Shown here piece after piece: positions 23,062 to 33,067 of a DNA stretch of 64,000 nucleotides. The translations under genes were made by a program, and so were the position numbers. The notes below the pieces were generated by a model. That model was not told where the DNA came from. It saw only the letters and a list, made by a program, of their open reading frames with translations, and made no database searches. The stretch covers positions 270,364,913 through 270,428,912 of the forward strand of contig CM060709.1 of NCBI GenBank assembly GCA_030686995.1, written 5' to 3'. The first letter of the stretch is position 1; each line of letters starts with the position of its first letter. This DNA is from Artemisia argyi. Taxonomy: Eukaryota; Streptophyta; Magnoliopsida; Asterales; Asteraceae.

Positions 23062-24156
23062 TTAATACTTTGCAAACTTACATTCTCTTGCAAAGTGACC
23101 AGTCCTTTGACAGTTGAAACACTCAATCTTGGACTTGTCAAATGTTATTCCTTGTTTAGCTCTAAAGTTGATGCCTTTTCCTGTCTTGTTCACATACTTC
23201 TTGATCCTTGCAGTGAGCATAGCAACTTGCCATATGATATCGATTTCTTCCAAGGCATCATCATCAATTTGCAGTACATCTTCTTGATAAGTGACTGGCA
23301 TAGATGTTTGTTGAGCAAAGAATGAACATAGAACATCATCTGAGGTGGGGGTAACTGATAGTGATGAGTTTGTGGTGACCATTGTTGTGCATGGAACCTG
23401 TGTTTCGGTCACAGTACTTTGAGCAGGGTAAGCAGTATCTTTGTTGGAAGTACTGCTTCTTTTTTCAGAAGAGACAAAAGCAATATTCTGTTGTGTGCTT
23501 GAACCTGTAGTACCATTCATCTCATGCTCATACACCTTCAGATTGTTGTAAAGATCATCAAAGTCCATAGTATCCAGCCTTGATTGTCCTCTAATCATAG
23601 TAGCAACTACATGCCATGCTGATGGCAAACTCCTTAGAAACTTTAAATTAGCATCTTCAACTGATGCCTCAGCATCATATAGTTCTAGCATACTCAAAAG
23701 ATGTTGAAATCTTTCATAAGCAGAATCAAGACCTTCTCTTTCACCAACAGTGAAAGTTTCAAATTGTTGCTTCAGCAAATTCCTATGCATCTTCTTGGAA
23801 GCATCAATACCTCCAAACTTCTTCTTTATTGCAGCCCATAGTTGTTTGCCATCTTTGGCATCATGAAACTTTAATAGGTGACCATCAGGAATAGCAGAAA
23901 GCAGTATGTTGAGAGCTTTGTCTTGATTTCTTTTGGTAGCAGCAGGTACAGTAGGTTTTGGTGGTGTTGGTTGTCCAGGTACCTCAACTGGTTCATCAAT
24001 TTGCATGTTACCATTGACAATCACATCCCACAAAGCATGGTCAGTGATTGCAATGTACTATCTCATCTTCATGGCCTATAGGTTGTATTCTCCCTTCTTA
24101 ACAATAGGGATTCTAACAGCAGTGATTGAGGGAGAAGGTGCAGCATCTATCGACAT
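23062..24156 (-). pseudogene. Nested copia: gag with two early stop codons
   Basis: The natural start appears to be the ATG at 24154-24156 (MSIDAAPSPSITAVRIP), giving an N-terminus of the usual copia type. In-frame TAG codons lie at codons 27 (24076-24078) and 33 (24058-24060). After these the frame is open through the UBN2 capsid region (LWAAIKKKFGGIDASKKM, RFQHLLSMLELY, LKFLRSLPSAWH) and the first CCHC knuckle (CFNCQRTGHFAREC), to a TAA at 23062-23064. These breaks would prevent full-length Gag. Confidence 0.85.
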
Positions 24157-24228
24157 CTTGAAGGGTTTGTAGTGAGATAGGTTTAAAGGTTTTAAAGGTT
24201 TGTCTTCTTAATCAGAGTTTCCAACACA

Positions 24229-24241
24229 AGCTCTGATACCA
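24229..24241 (-). promoter_or_regulatory. tRNA-Met primer-binding site of the nested copia element
   Basis: On the minus strand TGGTATCAGAGCT starts 2 nt after the LTR end; it is the standard initiator-tRNA-Met complement. Confidence 0.9.
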
Positions 24242-24243
24242 CT

Positions 24244-24725
24244 TGTGGAGTTTGTTAGACTCCATGGATCGTTTTGAGCATCTAGGGTTAACAATAACAA
24301 TGACAATATATGCAGCGGAATAAGATCAAACTAAGTTATTGACAAGGTTTTTCCCAATCACCTCCAATTATTATTTGATCAGAATAATAACATGTTACCT
24401 AACTGTAACAGGGATCTAAGACACCTCAGACCTTGAAGGATACGAACTAACTCTAACCCTAGACATTTATAACCTACGTCTAGGTTACACACACACACAC
24501 CCCTTTAATGACTACATAATGGAAGACTTATTATAAAACATATTCCCTGTATTCTGTTTATATAATACAGAATTAGGGTTACAAGAATACTACGAAGGAC
24601 TAAAATATAAATCTTCTTTTGCAAGCAAGTCCTTCTCCATCTTTTGTAGAATTCCTTCTTGTCATACTAAGTCCCAATTGTTTCATTCTTGGTCGTTTTG
24701 TCTCATCAAATTAATAAACCCAACA
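24244..24725 (-). mobile_element. 5' LTR of the nested copia element
   Basis: 482 bp, three differences from the other LTR. On the minus strand a TATATAAA box lies at 24557-24564. Target-site duplication CATCC follows at 24726-24730. Confidence 0.95.
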
Positions 24726-26351
24726 CATCCATTAAATAATATAATAGGACATCTTAACCAAAGAACCCTTAGGTCACAAGCCCAAGATAAAAACAATTTC
24801 TTTTGTTTCCTCTCAGCAATAGAACCTAAGAATATTAGCGAGGCTTTAAAAGATGAAAGTTGGGTTATAGCTATGCAAGAAGAATTAAATCAATTTAAGG
24901 CAAATGATGTTTGGGAATTAGTCCCAAATCCAAAGAATATGACCATCATAGGAACCAAATGGGTATATAGGAATAAGTTAGATGAGAATGGAATAGTTAC
25001 TAGGAATAAAGCTAGGTTAGTTGCCCAAGGTTATAATCAACAAGAAGGAATTGATTATGACGAAACTTATGGCCCCGTAGCTAGACTAGAATCGATTAGG
25101 ATATTACTTGCCTATGCTTGCGCCCTAGATTTTAAGTTATTCCAAATGGACGTGAAAATTGCATTCCTTAACGGTTTTATCAATGTGGAGGTATATGTGG
25201 CACAACCTCCAGGATTCATTGACTTCGCAAAACCTGATTATGTTTATAAGTTAAAGAAAGCTTTGTATGGACTCAAACAAGCTCCCAAAGCTTGGTATGA
25301 TCGATTAAAAGCGTTTCTTATTAAACATGATTATTCCATGGGAATGGTAGATAACACTCTTTTCACTAAAAGGAAAGACCCAAATCTCATCATTGTCCAA
25401 ATATATGTTGATGACATTATATTTGGATCGACTTGTCAAGACATGTGTGATGAATTTGCCAAAATCATGCATGATGAGTTTGAGATGAGTATGATGGGTG
25501 AACTTAACTTCTTCCTAGGATTACAAATAAAACAATTAGAAGATGGAATATTTTTTAACCAATCTAAGTACATTAAGGAAATGCTTAAGAAATTTGGCCT
25601 AGAAGAATCAAAACCCATGAAAACTCCTATGTCAACGGAAGTAAAGCTCACAAAGGACGATGAAGGTGAGTCCGTAGATAACACCAAGTATAGAGGAATG
25701 ATAGGTAGTTTACTATACTTGACGGCAAGTAGACCCGATATCATGTTTAGTGTCTGCCTTTGTGCCCGTTTTCAAGAGGATCCCAAAACCTCTCACCTAG
25801 AAGCGGTTAAGCGTATCTTCCGATACGTTAAAGGCACTATACACTTAGGATTATGGTATCCTAAGGGATCCGGCATAGAAACCATCGTCTATGCGGATTC
25901 GGATCATGTGGGAGACTACGTAGATAGAAAGAGCACTAGCGGTATTTGCACGTTTATGGGATGTTGTCTAACATCTTGGTTTTCGAAGAAGCAAACCGCT
26001 CTTGCTATTTCTACCACCGAAGCCGAATATGTAAGCGCCGGAAAGGCATGTCAACAAGCACTATGGATGAAACAAGCTCTCGTAGACTATGGCATTAGGT
26101 TAGAAAATGTCCTCATTATGTGCGATAACAAAGGTGCGATAGATTTAAGTAAAAATCCGGTGCAACACTCTAGGACTAAACACATAGAAATACGCCACCA
26201 TTTTCATAGGGATAATGTACAAAAAGGAAACATATCTATAGAAAAGGTTGCATCGGAAGACAACATTGCGGATATATTCACAAAACCCCTTAAGCGTGAA
26301 TTATTCAACCACTTACGTTTAGGATTAGGAATGATGGAACAAGTTGACTAA
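24726..26351 (+). CDS. SIRE-type copia reverse transcriptase and RNase H
   Basis: The pol frame of the outer copia element resumes right after the target-site duplication and stays open to TAA at 26349. The reverse transcriptase has EELNQFKANDVWELV, GTKWVYRNKLDENG, ARLVAQGYNQQEGIDY, ALYGLKQAPKAWY and the catalytic YVDDIIFG. RNase H carries ADSDHVGD (first Asp), TTEAEYVSA (Glu) and MCDNKGAI (Asp), and ends KPLKRELFNHLRLGLG. All key residues are present. This part is intact, but it is separated from gag and integrase by the 10.1-kb insertion and by upstream breaks. Confidence 0.93.
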   Translation, partial: HPLNNIIGHLNQRTLRSQAQDKNNFFCFLSAIEPKNISEALKDESWVIAMQEELNQFKANDVWELVPNPKNMTIIGTKWVYRNKLDENGIVTRNKARLVAQGYNQQEGIDYDETYGPVARLESIRILLAYACALDFKLFQMDVKIAFLNGFINVEVYVAQPPGFIDFAKPDYVYKLKKALYGLKQAPKAWYDRLKAFLIKHDYSMGMVDNTLFTKRKDPNLIIVQIYVDDIIFGSTCQDMCDEFAKIMHDEFEMSMMGELNFFLGLQIKQLEDGIFFNQSKYIKEMLKKFGLEESKPMKTPMSTEVKLTKDDEGESVDNTKYRGMIGSLLYLTASRPDIMFSVCLCARFQEDPKTSHLEAVKRIFRYVKGTIHLGLWYPKGSGIETIVYADSDHVGDYVDRKSTSGICTFMGCCLTSWFSKKQTALAISTTEAEYVSAGKACQQALWMKQALVDYGIRLENVLIMCDNKGAIDLSKNPVQHSRTKHIEIRHHFHRDNVQKGNISIEKVASEDNIADIFTKPLKRELFNHLRLGLGMMEQVD

Positions 26352-27075
26352 ATTATATTGAATTAATACAAATTTATACTTGCATAAAATTTATTTTTCT
26401 TCCATTTCATCTTTTCTAAGTCTAGGAATCTATTTCACACAAAACTAAAGATTGGGAAGATTTATTTTCTTTGCATAAACTCCTTTGTAAAACCCAATCA
26501 ATTTTCTCTAAAAATTATTCTCACAATCTAGGAATCACATGAAGATCATTTTCCTTGCATTGTTGACTAATTCTAAAAACATTGTTTTTCATAATCATGC
26601 ATAAACTCTCACATAAATTGTCAAGGTATATAATCTAATATATGTCTTTGACATTCATGATCGAGCAAAAATTGAATCAAGGAGATCATTTGGATTGTTT
26701 CTTAGGATCATTATTTCTTTTTGCATTTAGGAGTCGAAACAATCACAACTCCACATTTGTTGCATATAGACACACACTAGGACAAATTCACTAATAATGT
26801 TGTCATCTTGATCCATCACTAGTTTTTCACTCACTAATTGCCTTTGCCTTTAATCTAGGATAGGTGCCTTAGGAAGTTTAAGTGATCTTGCCCTTACTTA
26901 CCTCCTCTTGCTTATTATGTGTTGATTATTTGCTCTTTTGCCTATGTGTTATTGTATGCATGCTATATCTTGATTAGATTAGATTCTATATTGCCTAAAG
27001 GAATTGAACTTGCTTGAATTCTAATCCAAATACACAACCTTCTGCAAATTTTCTGCCAAGAACCCAATTCTGGCA
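26352..27075. other. AT-rich spacer between pol and ORF3 of the SIRE-type element
   Basis: No ORF or recognised repeat; short loosely similar 'ctaggaatc' phrases recur. It leads into the hairpin and TATA box upstream of ORF3. Confidence 0.6.
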
Positions 27076-27186
27076 ACCTGGAAATCACCAGATGGGCGGC
27101 CCCCTTAATTTTGTAAGGCGGCCCCCTTAATCATTAAGGGGACCGCCCCCTAATTAAGGGGACCGGCCATCTGATGGTCGGGTTTA
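27076..27186 (+). promoter_or_regulatory. GC-rich nested hairpin upstream of ORF3
   Basis: Two copies of GGCGGCCCCCTTAAT are followed by two inverted copies (ATTAAGGGGACCGCC and AATTAAGGGGACCGGCC), and the outer arms AGATGGGCGG/CCGGCCATCT also pair. The same arrangement occurs in the U3 of this element's own LTR (28855-28950), just before its TATA box. Here a TATAAATA lies 118 bp downstream. I infer a duplicated promoter element for ORF3. Confidence 0.65.
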
Positions 27187-27303
27187 CAGAATCTTTTCTG
27201 CTTTTTAGCCCATTTCAACCTACATTTCCCAATTTTCACCAACACATTTTGTCCTAATCTCCCAAACAAACTTTATCCATCCATAAACACTCAAATCTTA
27301 CAC

Positions 27304-27311
27304 TATAAATA
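27304..27311 (+). promoter_or_regulatory. Candidate TATA box of ORF3
   Basis: TATAAATA, 42 bp before the ORF3 ATG, the same octamer as in the LTR (28965-28972). Confidence 0.5.
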
Positions 27312-27345
27312 ACCCCAATCCTCAAAACTCTTCACTCATCCCTTC

Positions 27346-28050
27346 ATGGCTTCTCCAAACAAACCAAAATCAAAAGCCTCAAGGCTTGCAAGAATGACAG
27401 AAAAACCCGCTTGGCGAAGAAAAAGCCCTCGAAACAAATCCATCATAACAAATGAAGTTGGAAGTCACTCAACACCACCAACCACTTACTTCCCAAACTT
27501 TCCACCAAATTCACAAGGACATTCATTTGATCCTCTTTACAAATCATGCAACATTGGCCAAACATCTTCCTTCATGCCAAACCACTCATCTCATCCTCAA
27601 ATCACTTGTAATGATCCATACAAGTTTGATCAACCATCCCACTACAACTCCAACTACACAAACCAAATTCATCCATATCAACACAATGATTTTCTCCGCA
27701 TTACCACAGAAAAGAAAAAGTTCCGTGACAAAATATCACAAATCCATGATCTTTGTGATCTCAATGCCATGCATCTTGCACAACGCAACAAAGGGCAACC
27801 TCCATCATCACCCTACAACAATTGCCTTCCTCACTCTCTCAACTTGGATCAAGTTACAAACCACACTCACTATTGCCCTTGTTGCATCTTTCTTCAAAAA
27901 CAACTCCTTTACTTGAGTGAAGATATTTATTGGATTGAATATCTTCTCACTCGACCTCATCCCATTCCACCCTTAACACGATACAATATCGTAAGGGCCA
28001 CCTCTTCCGCTCCATACCCCACTCCATATCCCTCTCCATCTAACAACTAA
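27346..28050 (+). CDS. SIRE-type ORF3 (234 aa), function unknown
   Basis: It starts MASPNKPKSKASRLARMTEK and has a basic Lys/Arg-rich N-terminus (residues 1-40). A Pro/His/Asn/Ser-rich middle follows, then an HYCPCCIFLQKQLLYL phrase near residue 180 and a Pro/Tyr-rich end (SSAPYPTPYPSPSNN). It sits where SIRE/Maximus elements carry an extra, sometimes env-like ORF. I see no signal peptide, no clear membrane segment and no coiled coil, so I do not call it an envelope protein. The basic start and CPCC could suit nucleic-acid or metal binding, but that is only a guess. It is the one accessory frame with no stop, while gag and integrase are broken. Confidence 0.65.
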   Translation: MASPNKPKSKASRLARMTEKPAWRRKSPRNKSIITNEVGSHSTPPTTYFPNFPPNSQGHSFDPLYKSCNIGQTSSFMPNHSSHPQITCNDPYKFDQPSHYNSNYTNQIHPYQHNDFLRITTEKKKFRDKISQIHDLCDLNAMHLAQRNKGQPPSSPYNNCLPHSLNLDQVTNHTHYCPCCIFLQKQLLYLSEDIYWIEYLLTRPHPIPPLTRYNIVRATSSAPYPTPYPSPSNN

Positions 28051-28475
28051 GCTTTATGCTTATGTTATCCTTCAAGCAAATAAAACAATCAACCATGAGT
28101 TGCAAGCAAGTCCAAGTGCTCTTTTTAGGCAATATAGGACTATGTCTTTTCTTTTGTTTTATTATGATTAATATGCCTTAAGCATATTAAATGTTGTAAT
28201 GCTTTCTATGATGCTTGAATGAATCTATTTTTATAATTATTGGTTTGCATGTATATGTGCCTTGTTCTCTTCTAATATTTTGTGTAGCCAAGATTTCCAT
28301 AGCTCATTCCCTTGGTGCTCTCAAATGAGGGGGAGCATACATCAAGGGGGAGCATTAACCTTTTTGATTTAACAAAAGGGGGGAGAAGAGAATGTTAAAC
28401 TCTAAATCATTGTCTAAAAATTATTTTTTAGACCTAATGAGTTTATGGTTTTGTAATCATCAAAAAGGGGGAGAT
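28051..28475 (+). promoter_or_regulatory. Multiple polypurine tracts before the SIRE-type LTR
   Basis: Four G-rich purine tracts occur in about 140 bp: GAGGGGGAGC (28327), AAGGGGGAGC (28344), AAAAGGGGGGAGAAGAGAA (28374) and AAAAAGGGGGAGAT (28462-28475). Only the last adjoins the LTR start TGTTGACAT. Several tracts are usual in this copia lineage. Confidence 0.75.
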
Positions 28476-29330
28476 TGTTGACATAAATAATGTCTTAAAA
28501 CATTGTTAGCATATTAACAATGTCTCTATGTTTTGATAATTACAAAGCATAAACTCATTAATCTAAAACTTATGACGTAAACAAGTTTTTAGTGCTTAAT
28601 ATTTGTCTTTGCTTCCATATCACTTAAGGTATGAATAAACAAAGGGTTTATTACATTTCATGATCAAAGGAAATTTCTCTAATCACTAGAATTTTTATAA
28701 AATGCATTAAACATCTTATATCTTTTACAAAAATACTTTTGGAATTAAAAGAATATATTTAATTCATTATAAATATATGATTTCAAATTTCCAACCAAAA
28801 ATGACAAATTTTATCCAGAAAAATATTCCCCACTAAAAGACAAGAAAAACCAACGTTCTGAAGGGGCGACCCCCTTAATTCCTTAGGCGGCCCCCTTAAT
28901 CATTAAGGGGACCTGCCATTAATTAATGGGACCGGCCACGCTCCAGAACAGTATTTTTCTCCCCTATAAATACTGGTTCATCCCTCAGAATTTTCTCACC
29001 TTTTGCACTTCTAAACTTTCTGATCTAGATCCATATTTCTATTCTCTTATCCTTTGATCATAAGTGTAAAATTCTTTGTTTCAAAGTGATCCAAACTTCA
29101 TCCTCTCAAGTGCAAGAGAAGAATACTTCTATCCCCCAAGACAAGAAGTATTACAACTTGTTGTGATCTCCACATCCAAGTTGTTGGTGCATCATCAAAG
29201 ATCATTTACATTATTCTTTGTGAAGATTGTTGTGAATATTTGATTGTAGATAGTTGTGCTAGATATATAGATTGTGTGATTAGTTAGTAGCTTGGTGTGA
29301 AGAAGAAAAGTTAGGAACTAGCTTGGTGTG
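28476..29330 (+). mobile_element. Partial right LTR (U3 and part of R) of the SIRE-type element
   Basis: It starts TGTTGACATAAATAATG, contains the GC-rich hairpin (28855-28950) and a TATA box, TATAAATA, at 28965-28972. It breaks off at AGCTTGGTGTGAAG, where it joins the second copy of the duplicated segment. LTR and segment share AAG at the join. The missing remainder is present at 11566-12057. Confidence 0.9.
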
Positions 29331-32300
29331 AAGCAGAGGAGAGAAGACAATTAGAGTAGTTTTAGTGTAATGTAATCGTAGCTAGTATAATTCCATTTTC
29401 TAGTTGTAATCTTTAGTTAAAAGCTTGTTTTTATCATTCTCAGTGTACTTAAGATCTTTTATGATAATCAATTTCAAGTCTAAGTGTGATTCTCAGTTTA
29501 TTGCAATTCTTAGCTCAAAATCTCAAATTTCCTTTCATGTTGTTGTAGTGGATTATAAAGACTCATTTAGCTCATATAAGCTCTGACAAAGCTTCTAAAA
29601 GCTTTTAGACACCTTAAAATCTAGTTTAGAGTGTAATCACAAAAATACTAAAAAAATAAAGAAAATAATTGGAAAATAAAAAATCAGAAGAGAAGAAAGA
29701 AGAAAGCTTGGAGTATCGTGAATGATGGTTGTTCTGGTATTAGAAGCTTGTTGGGAAGCTGTTAGGAATGATCTTGGGCTCTGGTTCATCAGTTTCATAC
29801 TTGGTTAACTTGTAAGTTATAATCTCACATTTTGGTAATTTACTGTAGCTCAGCTTATTATTTGCTTATCTGTGTTGTTTAATGTCTCTTTGGTGTATGT
29901 TAGTGTAATTAATGTTTAAAATTGCATGCTTGTTTATTAGTTTCTTAGTTGCTCAGTTTTCATGTTTCATTGCCATATTAGCATTTTAGTGAGTATTAGG
30001 TTTTTGTTGTTATCAGTGGTCACTTTGTGCTTAATATGGTTTCTTTTATCATTAAAAGTCATGGCAACTCATTTTCATGGATCAAATCTCTTTAAACCTA
30101 TGAAAATCTTCATTTCATTTAGTTAAGGGAGTGTTTGGAATTGCTGATCTCCATGGCCTATAGACTGTTTGTGTGGTTGTTTGTTGTTTACACAAGTCAC
30201 CACATTTCTTATTAGGTAATATAAGTCAAAGAATTTCAGTACTTGTTCAATAAAAGTCAAATACACCTTTGAGTTGATCTTGGGAGTTAACTGTTAAGGC
30301 TTATGCTATCATTATCATATATATCAGTGCTTAAATGGTTATAGTAGCTTAATTTCATGTTATCATAACTTAGTATCTCATTTACAGTCATTTGTGTTCA
30401 ATCAAAGTTCACCTAAGTCAAACCTCAAGTTTAATCAAAAAGTCAAAATGGCTTGAACTCAGTTTTTTCCAAATCTTGGGGAAATTGTTTTGAATTTTGT
30501 GTTGTGATTTAGACCTTGTGCTTTTTAGATTAAGCAGTCCCCCAGCTCCACTCTTGATTCCCACTTTTGTTTCATTTTTACAATTTTTTCTGTGGGCCCC
30601 ACCTTCACCCAATGTCACTTGCAGGGCAGGATAGCTCCCTTGCACACAGACCCTCAGTCCCAAGGTCTACTTTCCAATGACCCCCCTGGCCTCCATAGTG
30701 GACCCCACAGGCTGCTTATTGGCTTTTTGAAAAGCCAATAAGCCCCTCTTCAAGACCCTGGGCTTATCTTGGGATTTGCACTTCATTTGATAGGGCTGCA
30801 AGGTCTATAAACTTTGTCCCATTTCTGAGTGGGGAGTTTGGTCTTTGGAATAGCTTATTCTACTTTTCAGCTTATCTTGTAGTCTCAGCTCATTGATTTT
30901 GCACATTTCAAGTGCACATAGCTTATTCACACCTTAATCCTCCCTTGTGGGCCCCCCCTAGCTGCTTACATAAGCTTTTGCCCTTGACAGTTGACCAAAG
31001 TCAACTGTCCAAGCAATAAGCACTTGTTGTGCTTATTTTTAAGCTTCAGCCCTTGCCCTTTCACAAAAGTTTTATGTTTCTAGTATTTTAATAGTTTTCC
31101 AAAAAGAAAATCCAGAAAATCCAATTTAAAAACAAGTGATAGTTTCTATTTAATTTGATTTATCTTTTTAATTCTCATTTTTAGATTTTTATTAAGTAAC
31201 CTACATTTTAATATTATTATTAATTTCCTTTTATGTTAAAGTAATTTTAATAATTTTCTCAGATTTTTATTTTGTTATTTAGTATTAATTAGAATTAATA
31301 TTAGTTTTATTAATAATTAATTAATATTTAAGTTTTAAATAGCATAATTAATTTTTATAAGGTAACACCTAGTTTTTATATTTTTCCTAGCTTTTATATG
31401 TTGTAAAACAATTTTAGAAATTTTCTTGTAATTTCTACTGTTCATTTACTAGTTTTTATAATTTAAATAGTTTAATTAGTAATTAATAAATAATTAGAAT
31501 AATAATTAGTAAATTAGTTTAAAAATACATAAAATGAACTTTTTATAATTTTTTAGGATTCCTGTGATGGTTAATTAGTTTTATAAATTTTCTCATAATT
31601 TTCTAAGTCATTTAGGTATTATTAGTAATTTAAATTAGTTTAAATAGTTTAATTAAGATAATTAGTTTTTAATTAATAGAAAATCCATAAAAGACAAAAA
31701 TATTTATTTTTAATTTTTATACTTTCTTCAAGTTCATTTCAAGTTTTAGAAATTATTTTTGCAAGTTTTTAGTTTAATTTGTAGTGTTTATCATTTTTAG
31801 TTTTATTTAAATTAGGTTTAATTTACTTTTTAAATAGTTTTAATTAATTAAATAGTATTTAAATATTAAAATAATTATTTTAATAATTTCATTTTCATTT
31901 TAAATTTTCTTTTTATTTCAAGTTTGTAAAAGTTTCATTTTCACCCCCTGTAGTTTATTTTCCTTAAAACTCACCTTTTTCTCAGCACGCAATCGTGTCT
32001 GATTTTAATTTGGTTTACGTTTATACGTTTCTGTTTCCCGTGATTGTTAATACTGTTATTCCTAATCATTCCAGTAGTGTAAACAAATCCAAATCTTTAT
32101 CTGGTTACTTCCCATTCAATCCACCCGATCACAAACCCGTTTTGGTACCATCCACACCTCGTCGGGACATAACGACCCGGGGAAACACTATATTCCACGG
32201 AAGCATTGGTTTAAGCTGTTTGACTATTATAGTTGACCATTCACAAGTGGTTGACCAATAATTATCTGACCGTTTCGGGACCAATCAATGAATCTGTCTG

Positions 32301-32704
32301 TTAATCATGTGGAACAGTGTTTTGTTGATTTGAATGATAATATTGGCTTGTTTTCAACTATGTTATATGATGCTCTATGTAATTAACTGGTTAGATATGT
32401 AAACTTTTTGTTTTGATTTTAGTTCAAATTTATTGTCCGGTTAGTTGTGAGCTTAATTTACGGTGTTTACTGTGGTCTCCAGTTAGTTTTTTTCTTTTAG
32501 GCATTATTGTTGTTTCCGTTTAGTTTGATTTTTCATTTGAAATTCAGTGCGAGCTTAGGTATTGCGTTGATTTATATGTACTGTAACTTTTCGCATGCGA
32601 AGATTTTATATTATGCTTTTATTTAGTTGAATGATTAGATATGTTGTCTTTTTGTCTCGCCTTTATGCTTTAATATTATGCTTTTATGTTCTTATTCAAA
32701 TACA
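29331..32704. other. Noncoding AT-rich part of the duplicated segment (copy 2)
   Basis: Same content as 3309-6682; no gene seen. Confidence 0.6.
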
Positions 32705-32925
32705 TTCACATGTGAGGAAACTAGGTATCGAATACCTTCACATGTGAGGAAACTAGGTACCGAATACCTTCACATGTGAGGAAATTAGGTATCGAATACC
32801 TTCACATGTGAGGAAATTAGGTACCGAAGGTATCGAATACCTTCACATGTGAGGAAATTAGGTATCGAATACCTTCACATGTGAAGAAATTAGGTATCGA
32901 ATACTCTCACATGTGAAGAAAATTT
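32705..32925 (+). repeat. 32-bp minisatellite (copy 2)
   Basis: It has the same seven-unit array and the same irregular fourth/fifth unit as copy 1, which shows the array predates the duplication. Confidence 0.9.
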
Positions 32926-33067
32926 CTTATAAGTCGATTCATGTCGGTGGATTAAAATAAGGTATTGATACTTGAGAGGCTTTAAATAAGGTATCGAATA
33001 CCCTCACATGTTAAGAAATTTTCTTATAAGTCAGATTCGTGTCGGTGGCTTAAAATAAGTATTAAAA

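Larger units (their letters stand above)
14610..24725 (-). mobile_element. Nested non-autonomous Ty1/copia element, minus strand
   Basis: It is flanked by 482-bp LTRs (14610-15091 and 24244-24725) that differ at three bases, and by a perfect CATCC duplication. Reading on the minus strand: LTR, PBS, gag, a long spacer with a second zinc knuckle, protease, then only the first part of the pre-integrase region. Integrase core, reverse transcriptase and RNase H are absent, replaced by about 1.8 kb of noncoding DNA, so it must have been moved in trans or lost pol afterwards. A 3.9-kb solo LTR interrupts the protease/pre-integrase frame. Confidence 0.93.
11566..29333 (+). mobile_element. SIRE-type Ty1/copia retrotransposon, apparently circularly permuted
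   Basis: From left to right it holds the 3' part of an LTR, a PBS, gag-pol, ORF3, several polypurine tracts and the 5' part of an LTR. Full LTR length is estimated at about 1.3 kb. The left end starts at LTR position ~812 and the right end stops at ~858, so together they make one complete LTR with 47 bp in common. The pol frame is split by the nested copia element at 14610-24725. gag-pol has two nonsense codons and two frameshifts, so it is dead; ORF3 is open. Confidence 0.85.

Noticed and set aside
24678..24725. Upstream extension of the reverse transcriptase ORF into the nested LTR
   Set aside because: These codons belong to the LTR of the nested element; the true frame starts at the target-site duplication at 24726.
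27346..28050. ORF3 as an envelope glycoprotein
   Set aside because: No signal peptide, membrane anchor or cleavage site is visible; position alone is not enough.
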